From the NCBI RefSeq assembly GCF_036250675.1, contig NZ_CP109592.1, positions 7,750,001 to 7,814,000 on the forward strand: a stretch of DNA of 64,000 nucleotides, written 5' to 3'. The stretch is from Streptomyces sp. NBC_01689 (GTDB taxonomy: Bacteria; Actinomycetota; Actinomycetes; Streptomycetales; Streptomycetaceae). Positions 45,305-54,969 of the stretch are shown here, piece by piece. Below the pieces are notes generated by a model. It saw nothing but the letters and a program-made list of their open reading frames with translations. It had not been told where the DNA came from and made no database searches. Each line of letters opens with the position of its first letter. The stretch's first letter is position 1. A program made the translations under genes and the position numbers.

Positions 45305-46672
45305 ATGACCAGAGCATCAGAGCCGTCCCGCAGAACCGTTCTGGCCGCGGCGATGACCGCGGCGATGACCGCCGCCGCGGCCACTCCGGCCGGGGCGGCG
45401 GAAGCACGCACCCGGGAATCACGCCGGGGGCACGCGCCCGCGCGCGCCGTGGACAACCGTGCCTGGACCTCGTACGCCGACTGGCGCACCGGTACCGCGA
45501 AGGGCGCGCGGGCCGTGTCCGGCGCCCGGCCGGGGCTGGTGATCGCCTCCCCGGCCGGCACGAGGGCGTACACGGACCCGCACACCGGCAGGACGGCCGA
45601 CTGGGAGTACGCGACCTGGACCTCCCCGGTCCACCGGCTCACCGTTCCCGCCACCGAGGCCATCGCCTCGTGGAACGCGCGCACCCCCGCCGGTACCTGG
45701 CTGCAGGTCGAACTGACCGGCACCTACTCGGACGGCACGGCCACGCCCTGGTACGTGATGGGCCGCTGGGCGGCGGGCGACCAGGACATCAGGCGGACCT
45801 CCGTCGACGGCCAGAAGGACGGCCGGAGCACTGTCTGGACGGACACCTTCGCGATCGACGACGCCGCCTCGGGCCTGCGTCTCGTCTCGTACCGGCTGCG
45901 CCTGACGCTGTACCGCGCCCCGGGGTCCGGGGCCACCCCCACCGTGTGGCGGCTCGGCGCGATGGGTTCCGACATCCCGGACCGCTTCACCGTGCCGGCC
46001 TCCGTACCCGGGCTCGCCCGCGAGCTGACGGTGCCGCGGTACTCGCAGGAGATCCACGCCGGCCAGTACCCCGAGTACGACAACGGCGGCGAGGCCTGGT
46101 GCAGCCCCACCTCGTCGCAGATGATCATCGAGTACTGGGGGCGCCGGCCGACGGCGGAACAACTGGCCTGGGTCGCGCCGGGCCTGGCCGACCCGCAGGT
46201 CTGCCACGCGGCGCGCTACACCTTCGACTACCAGTACGACGGCTGCGGCAACTGGCCCTTCAACGCGGCCTACGCGGCGACGTACAAGGACCTCCAGGGT
46301 GTGGTGACCCGGCTCGGCTCGCTCACCGACCTGGAGACCCTGATCGCGGCCGGCATCCCGGCCATAACGTCCCAGTCGTTCCTCAAGTCGGAGCTGACCG
46401 GGGCGGGTTACGGCACCTCGGGCCATCTCATGACCGTCGTCGGCTTCACCGCGGACGGTGATGTGATCGCCAACGACCCGGCCTCGCCCGGCGACGCCGC
46501 GGTGCGCCGCGTCTACCGGCGGTCCGAGTGGGAGAACATCTGGCTGCGCACGAAGCGGTACAACGCCTCCGGGAGCGTCGTCTCCGGCACCGGAGGAGTC
46601 TGCTACCTGTACTTCCCCGCGCAGCCGACCCAGCGGCAGAGCCAGGCGCTCGCGGCGGTGGGCATCCGCTGA
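45305..46672 (+). CDS. Exported C39-like peptidase family protein
   Basis: 455 residues. A twin-arginine signal (EPSRRTVLAAAMTAAMTAAAATPAGA) directs export by Tat. After a beta-rich N-terminal region (about 50-230, Ig/jelly-roll-like, SWNARTPAGTWLQVELTGTYSDG), a papain-like C39 domain follows. Its catalytic Cys is in GGEAWCSPTSSQMIIEYWG, His in SGHLMTVVGF and Asn/Asp in ANDPASPG. There are no ABC transporter domains, so it is a free peptidase rather than a bacteriocin exporter. The substrate is unknown. A terminator follows at 46677. Confidence 0.88.
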   Translation: MTRASEPSRRTVLAAAMTAAMTAAAATPAGAAEARTRESRRGHAPARAVDNRAWTSYADWRTGTAKGARAVSGARPGLVIASPAGTRAYTDPHTGRTADWEYATWTSPVHRLTVPATEAIASWNARTPAGTWLQVELTGTYSDGTATPWYVMGRWAAGDQDIRRTSVDGQKDGRSTVWTDTFAIDDAASGLRLVSYRLRLTLYRAPGSGATPTVWRLGAMGSDIPDRFTVPASVPGLARELTVPRYSQEIHAGQYPEYDNGGEAWCSPTSSQMIIEYWGRRPTAEQLAWVAPGLADPQVCHAARYTFDYQYDGCGNWPFNAAYAATYKDLQGVVTRLGSLTDLETLIAAGIPAITSQSFLKSELTGAGYGTSGHLMTVVGFTADGDVIANDPASPGDAAVRRVYRRSEWENIWLRTKRYNASGSVVSGTGGVCYLYFPAQPTQRQSQALAAVGIR

Positions 46673-46676
46673 GGAG

Positions 46677-46702
46677 GGGGCGGCCCGGAAGCGGGCCGCC
46701 CC
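46677..46702. terminator. 11-bp hairpin between C39 and M1 peptidase genes
   Basis: GGGGCGGCCCG and CGGGCCGCCCC close on a GAAG tetraloop. It sits between two convergent genes and can serve both. Confidence 0.8.
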
Positions 46703-46709
46703 TCTCCGT

Positions 46710-48227
46710 TCAGCCCTGGACCGGGTCGACCACCCAGTCCGGGTGGTTCGGCATCGGCGGGGTCTGCGCGCCGTAGAGCCACGGGCGCAGGAACCCGTCG
46801 AGGTTCCGGCCCGCGACCTTCGAGGCCAGGTCGATGTAGTCCCGCGTACTCGCGGTCCTTCCGCGGTACTCGGTCACCCAGGCCCGCTCGATCCTGCCGA
46901 AGGCCACCGGCCCGACCTTCTCCCGCAGGGCGTACAGGACGAGGGCCGAGCCGTCGTACCGCATCCGCTTGAAGAGGTTCGGTTCGGTCGGTTCGGCCGG
47001 GGCGCCGTAGTCGTGGCGCCACTGGTCGTGGGCGGCGTAGGCCGACTTCATGGCCGCCTCGAAGCTGTCACCGCCGTGCGTCTCGGAGTACAGGCGCTCG
47101 TAGAAGCGGGCGTGTCCCTCGCTCAGCCACAGGTCGGACCAGGTCCTGATGCCGACGCTGTCGCCGGTCCACTGGTGGGTGAGCTCGTGCACCAGGTTGC
47201 GTTCGGCGCTGACCCGGTCCCCGAGCAGGTCGGCCTTCGGGACCAGGGAGAGTGTCTGGGTCTCCAGGGCGACCCCGAGGTCGGTGTCGCCGACGAGCAG
47301 GCCGTACCGGTCGAAGGGGTAGGGGCCGAGCCGCTCCTCCAGCCACGCGATGTGGTCGGCGGTGAGCTCGCGGTACTGCTCGGTGGCCGCGACCAGACCG
47401 TCCGGGACGACATCGCGCAGGGGCAGCCCGTGCGGTCCCGTGCTGTCGGCGAAGGTGAACCTGCCGATCGCGAGCTGCACGAGCTGGGTCGCGAGCGGCT
47501 GCCCGGAGTCGTACGTCCACCGCACCCGCCCGTCGGGCTGTTCGGCGCGGCCGGTGAGCTTCCCGTTGGCCACCGCGGTCAGGCCCGGCGGGGTGGTGAT
47601 GTGGAAGGTGACCGGCGCGCGCAGGCTGGGGTGGTCGTTCGAGGGGAAGATCATCTTGGCGCCGTCGGGCTGCGGATAGAGCACGGTGCCGTCGGGCGTG
47701 GGGATCCAGCCGTAGTCCTCGATGGCGTCGTCGCGGTGGCGCATCTGGCCGGGATCGGCGGTGTAGGTGACCTTCACCGTGAACGGCCTGCCCTCGGGGA
47801 GCGGCTCGGCCGGGGTGATCACCAGTTCGTCGCCGTCGCGCACGGCCGTGGCCGTGGTCCCGTTCACGGTCACCGTGTGCAGGGTGTTGCCGGCGAAGTC
47901 CAGGTCGAAGCGGGAGAGTGCCTGGGTGGCGGTCGCCCTGACCGTCGTGGCCGCCTCGAACGGTGTCCCGGGTGCCTGCCAGTCGAAGTCGAGGAGGTAG
48001 CGGGTGACCCGGTAGCCGCCGTTGCCGTCGAGCGGGAAGACCCGATCGCCGAGGCCCGCGGCGCCCGGGGAGGGCGCGGTGGCGGGGGAGGGGCCGGCGG
48101 AGGAGGAGGGATCGGCGGTCGAGGAGTCCGCGGCCTGGGAGACCGGGCCCGTCAGGGCGGCCACCGTCGTGATCGCCGCCGCCAGGGCGAGGCGGGCTCT
48201 GCGGCGAGGCGTCCGGAACGTGCTCAT
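46710..48227 (-). CDS. Secreted M1-family zinc metallopeptidase
   Basis: 505 residues. A Sec-type signal (RRRARLALAAAITTVAALTGPVSQA) is followed by a Ser/Pro/Ala linker and the M1 beta-sandwich and catalytic domains. The zinc site is HELTH, with the downstream Glu in WLSEGHARFYE, and a WTGDSVG context. The aminopeptidase GAMEN motif is replaced by VALETQTLS, as in many bacterial M1 relatives. ATG 48227 has AAAGG six bases upstream. It is probably an extracellular aminopeptidase working on peptides from secreted proteases. Confidence 0.92.
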   Translation of the reverse strand: MSTFRTPRRRARLALAAAITTVAALTGPVSQAADSSTADPSSSAGPSPATAPSPGAAGLGDRVFPLDGNGGYRVTRYLLDFDWQAPGTPFEAATTVRATATQALSRFDLDFAGNTLHTVTVNGTTATAVRDGDELVITPAEPLPEGRPFTVKVTYTADPGQMRHRDDAIEDYGWIPTPDGTVLYPQPDGAKMIFPSNDHPSLRAPVTFHITTPPGLTAVANGKLTGRAEQPDGRVRWTYDSGQPLATQLVQLAIGRFTFADSTGPHGLPLRDVVPDGLVAATEQYRELTADHIAWLEERLGPYPFDRYGLLVGDTDLGVALETQTLSLVPKADLLGDRVSAERNLVHELTHQWTGDSVGIRTWSDLWLSEGHARFYERLYSETHGGDSFEAAMKSAYAAHDQWRHDYGAPAEPTEPNLFKRMRYDGSALVLYALREKVGPVAFGRIERAWVTEYRGRTASTRDYIDLASKVAGRNLDGFLRPWLYGAQTPPMPNHPDWVVDPVQG

Positions 48228-48451
48228 CGAGGACCTTTCGGTTGGCTGACCACTGTCCTGTGAGGAGACCCACACCCGTGGCGCACCGTTGCGGAGAACC
48301 GGAGTGATTCGACGGTGGTCGAAGTGTCCCGGGCCGCAGGGGTGACCAAGGTCTCTACCGCTGAAACCCGTTCCGGTGGCAAGGTGGTCTGGTCGGTGGG
48401 GAGCCGGTGAGGGGCGGGGAAACGACCGCACCCCTACGTCTGCGAGAAGCC

Positions 48452-48598
48452 ATGACCGCGACCTCCGCCACCGCCGCCCGCGTCCGTGCCCGAACCGGCG
48501 GGCCCAAGGACGACGGCCCCAAGATCCTCGAACACGTCGTGGGCTGGATCTTCGTCGTGGTCCTGGCGATGCTCGTCACGCAGCTCGGTCTGTTGTGA
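48452..48598 (+). CDS. SCO1431-family small membrane protein
   Basis: 48 residues: a basic N-terminus (ARVRARTGGPKDDGPK) followed by one membrane helix (ILEHVVGWIFVVVLAMLVTQLGLL). I recognise it as the small protein family named after S. coelicolor SCO1431, which occurs in the same position beside an M1 peptidase and chitinase. ATG 48452 is preceded by GAGAAG. The function is unknown. Confidence 0.8.
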   Translation: MTATSATAARVRARTGGPKDDGPKILEHVVGWIFVVVLAMLVTQLGLL

Positions 48599-48720
48599 CC
48601 TGATCGTTCCGGTACGCCGCGGAAAGCGGGTCCGGCCAGTCGATCGGAGTCGAACGAGCAGGTGGCATCGTTCTGTCATACTGCCGATGTCCCGCTGGCA
48701 GTCGGAGACTAGGGCCGGAA

Positions 48721-49380
48721 TTGAATCATAGTCAACAGCGTGCTGTCGACCGTCCGCGGGCGCACGGCACCGATCGTTCGCTGGCGCGCCGCACCGAACT
48801 GATCGCCATCGGGCGGAAGTTGTTCGCCGACACGTCCTACGACGCACTGTCGATGGACGACATCGCACGGCAGGCGCATGTCGCCAAAGGGCTGATCTAC
48901 TACTACTTCAAGTCCAAGCGGGGCTATTACCTCGCGATCGTCGAGGACTCCGTCGCCGACCTGGTGTCCCGGGCGGCGAGCGGCCTCGAACTGCCCCCGG
49001 CCGAGCGGGTGCACCGCACCATCGACGGCTATCTCCGCTACGCCGAGCAGAATCAGGCCGCGTACCGGACGATCATCGCGGGCGGGGTGGGCTTCGACAG
49101 CGAGGTGCAGGCCATCCGGGAGGGCGTGCGCGAGGTCATCGTCGAGACCATCGCCGAAGGCGCCTACGGCAGGCGCAAGATCGCGGCGCTGCCCCGGATG
49201 GCGCTGCTGGCCTGGCTCTACAGCGTCGAGGGCGCGACCCTCGACTGGATCGGCCGTCCGACGCTGTCCCGCGACACGATGCGCGAGCTGCTGGTGAAGA
49301 CGCTGGGCGGCGCGATGCGCGCGGTCGAGGAGATCGACTCCTCCTACAGGGCCCCGCAGTCCGCCCGCCGGGACCCCTGA
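48721..49380 (+). CDS. TetR-family transcriptional regulator
   Basis: 219 residues. The N-terminal HTH reads ARRTELIAIGRKLFADTSYDALSMDDIARQAHVAKGLIYYYFKSKRGYYLAIVED (about 22-75); the C-terminal ligand domain is helical. The start is TTG 48721, with GGAA just before it; no ATG or GTG is available in frame until well into the HTH. It stands alone between the small membrane protein and the convergent chitinase gene. Its target is not clear; the GLIYYYFKSK type often represses lipid or efflux genes. Confidence 0.9.
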   Translation: MNHSQQRAVDRPRAHGTDRSLARRTELIAIGRKLFADTSYDALSMDDIARQAHVAKGLIYYYFKSKRGYYLAIVEDSVADLVSRAASGLELPPAERVHRTIDGYLRYAEQNQAAYRTIIAGGVGFDSEVQAIREGVREVIVETIAEGAYGRRKIAALPRMALLAWLYSVEGATLDWIGRPTLSRDTMRELLVKTLGGAMRAVEEIDSSYRAPQSARRDP

Positions 49381-49384
49381 GCGA

Positions 49385-49412
49385 GGGGCGGAGGCCACTG
49401 GACCTCCGCCCC
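49385..49412. terminator. Terminator between tetR and the chitinase gene
   Basis: GGGGCGGAGG (49385-49394) and CCTCCGCCCC (49403-49412) form a perfect 10-bp stem with an eight-base loop, between convergent genes. Confidence 0.75.
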
Positions 49413-49431
49413 GAGTGCCTTACTCCGGCGG

Positions 49432-50778
<1,347 letters not shown>

Positions 50779-50844
50779 CGAGTCTCCTCGTGGGGGAGAG
50801 GGGAACGGGCGCTGTTTGGCATGCACGCGATGACGTGTGGGGGA

Positions 50845-50885
50845 ACAGTAAGAGGACTAGACCATTGAGTCAATGGTTCGGACCA
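50845..50885 (-). promoter_or_regulatory. Chitinase promoter with two DasR-type operator repeats
   Basis: On the minus strand, TTGACT (50868-50873) and TACTGT (50845-50850) are 17 bp apart. TGGTCCGAACCA (50874-50885) and TGGTCTAGTCCT (50853-50864) flank the -35 box. Paired 12-bp direct repeats of this kind are the classic Streptomyces chitinase control sites bound by DasR. Confidence 0.85.
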
Positions 50886-51395
50886 GTATCCGGCGCCCCG
50901 GATCTCCCGGCCCCGGATCTTCCGGCCGTGGACCGCCCGAAGGTGCCCGTCGGGGCCGGCGGGCGGTCAGCGTGTGTCGCCTCGCGGGTCCCGGTCCCGC
51001 CCCGCGTTGATCCGGTACGGGCCGGGCGGAGGCGTCGCGAGGCGGATCCACTCGGGATCGTGCAGCCCCGGCAGTGTCCGGCCGCGGTCGGCCCAGGTGC
51101 GCAGCAAGGCGCGGTAGATGGGGGGATCCGGGGCCGGTGGGGGTGGCGGGGCGATCTGCCGAACCGATTCTTCCGTGGCGGGGGCGAAGGCGTGGCGCCC
51201 ACGGCCGGTCGCCGCTTGGGTGGGGGTCATGCCGGGGCAACGCGCGGGTGGCGGGACAGGTCACCGGCCCGCGCAATCGGGCGTGCGTTCGCGACCGGCT
51301 CGTTCGGGGCGTCGCGACCGGTCCGCGCGAAGGGTGCCGTCCGGCGGCGCGGTCCGTCCGGGGCGGGGTCCGGCGTCTGGCCCCGGACTCTCATC
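50886..51395. other. Intergenic region, chitinase to DUF gene
   Basis: About 510 bp upstream of both divergent genes. It is GC-rich, with several short open frames that I take as shadows. Apart from the two operator regions at its edges I see nothing definite. Confidence 0.5.
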
Positions 51396-51408
51396 TGACG
51401 TACCGTCA
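51396..51408. promoter_or_regulatory. TGACG-TAC-CGTCA dyad upstream of the DUF/phosphotransferase pair
   Basis: A perfect 5-bp inverted repeat with a 3-bp spacer, in the context TCTGACGTACCGTCAAAT, 68 bp before the DUF gene. TetR-family operators in Streptomyces often look like CTGACGnnnCGTCAG. The regulator is unknown. Confidence 0.5.
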
Positions 51409-51476
51409 AATGCCGTGCCGGAGGCCCGCACTTCTCCGTCCGGAGGCCGACTGCCGTGCCTTCAGGGAGGCCCGCC

Positions 51477-52604
51477 ATGTCCGACGACCGCCCCGTCGCC
51501 CTCGACGAGTACCCCGTGCACCAGGTGCCCCTGTCCATGAAGCACGTCGCGACCGGCGACCGCAACGCGTACGACCGCTACATCTTCCACGTCCTCGACC
51601 ACCGGGGAAGGGCCTTGCTCATCGCGGGACTCGGGGTCTATCCGAACCTCGGGGTGATCGACGCGTACGCCACCCTCCGGCGGGGGAACCTCCTGCACGC
51701 CGTGCGGGCCTCGGACGCGCTCGGGGACGACCGTACGGAACTGGCCGTGGGCCCGTTGCGGATCCGCGTAGAGCGCCCCCTGAAGGAGTTCGTGCTGAGC
51801 TGCGCGGCCGCCCCCGACGACCCCGACGGACTGTCGTACGAGATCACCTGGACGGCGGACTTCCCCGCGCTCTGGGAACCGCACCACCTCCAGCGGCACG
51901 GCGGCCGGCTCACCCTGGAGGGGAGACGCTTCGTGCAGGCGGGCCACTGCGAGGGCTGGATCCGGCAGGGCGGCGAGGGGACACGTCTGACCCCGGGCCG
52001 GTGGACCGGTACCCGCGACCGGAGTTGGGGCGTGCGGCCGGTCCCGGGCGAGGAGGGCGGCAGGTACGCGGAGGAGCGTCCCGCGGAGGGATTCCACTGG
52101 GTGTGGTGCCCGGTCCGGTTCGAGGACCGGTTCCTGATGGTCGTCCTCCAGGAGGACGCCGACGGTCACCGGGTGCTGAACGACGCCACGCTCGTCCGCG
52201 ACGGCAGGCGCGACCTCCAACTCGGCTGGCCCCAGGCGGACATCACCTACCGGTCGGGCACCCGCCGGCCCACCTCCGCCGTCATCCACCTCACCCGGCC
52301 CCGGGACCGGGCGCCACTGCGCCTGGACGTCGAGGTCCTCACCTCCTCGCCCCTCGCCGTGGGGGCCGGCTATCCGCCCGCCGACGACTGGCAGCACGGC
52401 ACCTGGCGCGGGCGCGGGTGGACCGACCGCCGCACCTACGACCTCTCCGACCCGGCAGCCCACCGGCGCGCCGCGTACGGGGTCGTCGACCACGCCGCCC
52501 GCTGCACGCTGGACGGCCAGGTCGGACACGGGATCTTCGAGCACGGCTCGTTCGGCCGGCACGACCCGAGCGGCTTCACCGGATTCGACTCGGTCGCGCC
52601 CTGA
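51477..52604 (+). CDS. Conserved protein of unknown function (DUF7064/7065-like), paired with a phosphotransferase
   Basis: 375 residues, soluble, beta-rich, with many Trp and Arg (ALWEPHHLQRHGG, TPGRWTGTRDRSWGVRP, EGFHWVWCPVRFEDRFLMVVLQED). It resembles the DUF7064/DUF7065-type proteins found beside phosphotransferases in actinobacterial hydrocarbon or steroid loci; I hold this loosely. ATG 51477 follows AGGGAGG at six bases. The phosphotransferase gene starts 29 bp later, so the two are an operon. No catalytic residues can be named. Confidence 0.7.
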   Translation: MSDDRPVALDEYPVHQVPLSMKHVATGDRNAYDRYIFHVLDHRGRALLIAGLGVYPNLGVIDAYATLRRGNLLHAVRASDALGDDRTELAVGPLRIRVERPLKEFVLSCAAAPDDPDGLSYEITWTADFPALWEPHHLQRHGGRLTLEGRRFVQAGHCEGWIRQGGEGTRLTPGRWTGTRDRSWGVRPVPGEEGGRYAEERPAEGFHWVWCPVRFEDRFLMVVLQEDADGHRVLNDATLVRDGRRDLQLGWPQADITYRSGTRRPTSAVIHLTRPRDRAPLRLDVEVLTSSPLAVGAGYPPADDWQHGTWRGRGWTDRRTYDLSDPAAHRRAAYGVVDHAARCTLDGQVGHGIFEHGSFGRHDPSGFTGFDSVAP

Positions 52605-52633
52605 CCCCCGGACGCGGCCCGAAGGGAGTGGAC

Positions 52634-53746
52634 ATGGCCACGGCACCCCGCCCGCGCACGACCACCCGCGACCGGGACGAACTCGGCCGGCGGCTGACCG
52701 CCTGGCTCGACGCGCGTCTCCCCGGCGCCAGGGCGGCGCACCTCACCGTCCCCGCCTCCAACGGGATGTCCAGCGAGACCCTGCTGTTCGACATCGAGCA
52801 CCCCGAACCACCGCTGCGGCGCTGCGCGTTGAGACTGGCGGCGGACCCGGCCGCGTACACCGTCTTTCCGGTGTACGACCTGCCGCGTCAGTACCGCACC
52901 ATGCGGCTGGTCGCCGAGCACTCCGACCTTCCGGTCCCCCGGGTCCTGTGGCTGGAGGAGGACCCCGGCCCGCTCGGCGCACCCTTCTTCGTGATGGATC
53001 GGGTCGAGGGGCGCGTACCGCCCGACGTCATACCGTACACGTACGAAGGCAACTGGCTGCACGCGGCGAGCGACCGGGAGCGTGCACGGCTGGAGGACGC
53101 GTCGGTCGGACTCCTCGCCCGCCTCCACGACCAAGTGCCCCCGGCCGCAGCGGAGTTCCTGGCCCTTCCCGGCGACGGCAGCCCGCTGCGACGGCACGTC
53201 GAGGCCCAACGCGCCTACTACGCCTGGGTCGTCGACGGCCGCCCGCGCTCACCCCTCATCGAGAGCGCCTTCGACCGGCTCGGCGACCTGTGGCCGCGCG
53301 ACGAGGGCGAGACCGTGCTCAACTGGGGTGACGCGCGGATCGGGAACGTCGTCTACGACGGCTTCGAACCCGCGGCCGTCCTCGACTGGGAGATGGCGGC
53401 GCTCGCCCCGCGCGAGGTCGACCTCGGCTGGACCGTCTATCTGCACCGCTTCTTCCAGGACCTCACCGTGAGCTTCGGCCAGCGCGGGCTGCCCGGGTTC
53501 CTGCGCCGCGACCGCGTGGAGCGGCGCTACGCCGAACTCACCGGCCGGCCACCGCGCGACATGGACTTCTACACGCTGTACGCGGCCCTGCGGCACGCTG
53601 TCGTCATGCTGCGCATCGCCTACCGCCAGGTGCACTTCGGCGAGATCGCCGTCCCCCCGGACCCGGACACCCTGATCCTGCACCACGACAGCCTGCGGGC
53701 CATGGTGCGGGGCGGCTACTGGGAGGGCCCGGAGGCCGGCCGCTGA
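52634..53746 (+). CDS. Phosphotransferase family protein (APH/ACAD10-like)
   Basis: 370 residues with an aminoglycoside-phosphotransferase/choline-kinase fold. The N-lobe has NGMSSETLLFDIEH and RCALRLAADP; the hinge has FFVMDRVEGRVPPD. The catalytic loop reads LNWGDARIGNVVYDGFEPAAVLDWEMAALAPREVDLG. The common HGD is WGD here, which is usual in the ACAD10-like subgroup, and the Asp and Asn are kept. Antibiotic resistance is unlikely; a hydroxy-acid or hydroxyacyl-CoA substrate fits the subgroup better. AGGGAG precedes ATG 52634. It is cotranscribed with the DUF gene upstream. Confidence 0.88.
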   Translation: MATAPRPRTTTRDRDELGRRLTAWLDARLPGARAAHLTVPASNGMSSETLLFDIEHPEPPLRRCALRLAADPAAYTVFPVYDLPRQYRTMRLVAEHSDLPVPRVLWLEEDPGPLGAPFFVMDRVEGRVPPDVIPYTYEGNWLHAASDRERARLEDASVGLLARLHDQVPPAAAEFLALPGDGSPLRRHVEAQRAYYAWVVDGRPRSPLIESAFDRLGDLWPRDEGETVLNWGDARIGNVVYDGFEPAAVLDWEMAALAPREVDLGWTVYLHRFFQDLTVSFGQRGLPGFLRRDRVERRYAELTGRPPRDMDFYTLYAALRHAVVMLRIAYRQVHFGEIAVPPDPDTLILHHDSLRAMVRGGYWEGPEAGR

Positions 53747-53759
53747 GCGCTCGCGCGGC

Positions 53760-54191
53760 TCAGGCCGCCTGGCGCCGCATCTCGGGGACCCGCATCGGGC
53801 GCGACCCCGGGCCGCCGACGTGCGAGAAGGGCTGCGTCCGCCAGTCGAGGCCCTGAGGGAGCGTCAACAGGAGCGCGGTGTCCTGCTCCTGAAGCTCCAT
53901 CGACTCGTCGGCCGACCGCGCGTCGGCCGCGGAACGGCCCGTGCCCGCACAGACCGTGAGCCCGAACGGGTTCCACGGCGAGGCGCACAGCGCGTGCTCC
54001 GGCAGGACCTCCTCGTCCGCCAGCAGCGCGATGGGCTGCGCGCAGTCCGGGCAGATCACCCGGACCATCTCGAAGGTGTCGTAGGCGTCGAAGTCGTCGT
54101 CGTCGAGTGCGTCGACGCCCTCCGGCTCCGGTTCGACGACGGGCTGCTGCCGCTTGGACGCGGTGCGGCCAGGGCGCTTGAGACTCTGCAT
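53760..54191 (-). CDS. Conserved Streptomyces protein with a CPDC motif
   Basis: 143 residues; I cannot name a function. An acidic stretch (EPEPEGVDALDDDDFDAYDTFE, about 20-41) precedes VICPDCAQPIALLADEEVLPEHALCASP, where the CPDC pair and a further Cys may bind zinc. The C-terminus is polar (GLDWRTQPFSHVGGPGSRPMRVPEM). ATG 54191 has GGAG eight bases upstream. It converges on the phosphotransferase gene with a 13-bp gap. Confidence 0.72.
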   Translation of the reverse strand: MQSLKRPGRTASKRQQPVVEPEPEGVDALDDDDFDAYDTFEMVRVICPDCAQPIALLADEEVLPEHALCASPWNPFGLTVCAGTGRSAADARSADESMELQEQDTALLLTLPQGLDWRTQPFSHVGGPGSRPMRVPEMRRQAA

Positions 54192-54458
54192 GGATTTCTC
54201 CCCCTCGGGTGGGCCGACAAGGCGCTGCGGCCTCGACCACAGCAAGCATTTCCCGCCCCGTATCCGCGGTAATCACGAGAACATCACGGACCCGGTCGGG
54301 ACACTGTGTCCTTCGTCACATGCCGCCCGCAGATGCCCCGCACGGTGGATTTGTCCCCCGGGTGTCCCGCGGCCCGCTCCCGCGCACATCACGAACCGGG
54401 CATGACCTGCACTGCTGAGGTATCCGGCGGGTTCGGGCGCACTGTAGGTTCTTGCGCC

Positions 54459-54899
54459 ATGGAGGAGCTGGACCGACAGATCGTGCAGCTGCTCGTCGCA
54501 GACGGGCGGATGAGTTACACCGACCTGGGCAAGGCCACGGGCCTTTCCACGTCCGCCGTGCACCAACGGGTGCGCCGCCTGGAGCAGCGCGGCGTGATCC
54601 GCGGCTACGCGGCGGTCGTCGACCCGGAGGCCGTGGGACTGCCCCTGACCGCCTTCATCTCGGTGAAACCGTTCGACCCGAGCGCCCCGGACGACATCGC
54701 GGAACGCCTCGCGGACGTGCCGGAACTGGAGGCCTGCCACAGCGTCGCGGGCGACGAGAACTACATCCTCAAGGTACGGGTCGCCACCCCGCACGAACTG
54801 GAGGAGCTGCTGGCCCGGCTGCGCACCCTCGCGGGCGTGTCGACCCGGACGACGGTGGTCCTGTCCACGCCGTACGAGGCGCGGCCGCCGCGCATCTGA
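54459..54899 (+). CDS. Lrp/AsnC-family transcriptional regulator
   Basis: 146 residues. HTH: MEELDRQIVQLLVADGRMSYTDLGKATGLSTSAVHQRVRRLEQRGVIRGY. The RAM domain (about 65-140) includes ACHSVAGDENYILKVRV. ATG 54459 gives the usual family start; there is no strong ribosome site, so the message may be leaderless. An amidohydrolase gene starts 70 bp downstream on the same strand, but a link is only positional. Confidence 0.92.
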   Translation: MEELDRQIVQLLVADGRMSYTDLGKATGLSTSAVHQRVRRLEQRGVIRGYAAVVDPEAVGLPLTAFISVKPFDPSAPDDIAERLADVPELEACHSVAGDENYILKVRVATPHELEELLARLRTLAGVSTRTTVVLSTPYEARPPRI

Positions 54900-54969
54900 T
54901 CCACCCGCGCGACCGCCCGGTGCCCACCCGGGCGACGGCCGGCATCCGGCAGGCGCGAGACTGTTCCCC

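Noticed and set aside
45305..46672. Bacteriocin-processing C39 ABC exporter
   Set aside because: There is a Tat signal and a C39-like domain but no ABC ATPase or transmembrane domain, and no bacteriocin gene nearby.
52634..53746. Aminoglycoside resistance gene
   Set aside because: The fold is shared, but the WGDARIGN loop and the DUF partner point to the ACAD10-like phosphotransferases, and there is no resistance context.
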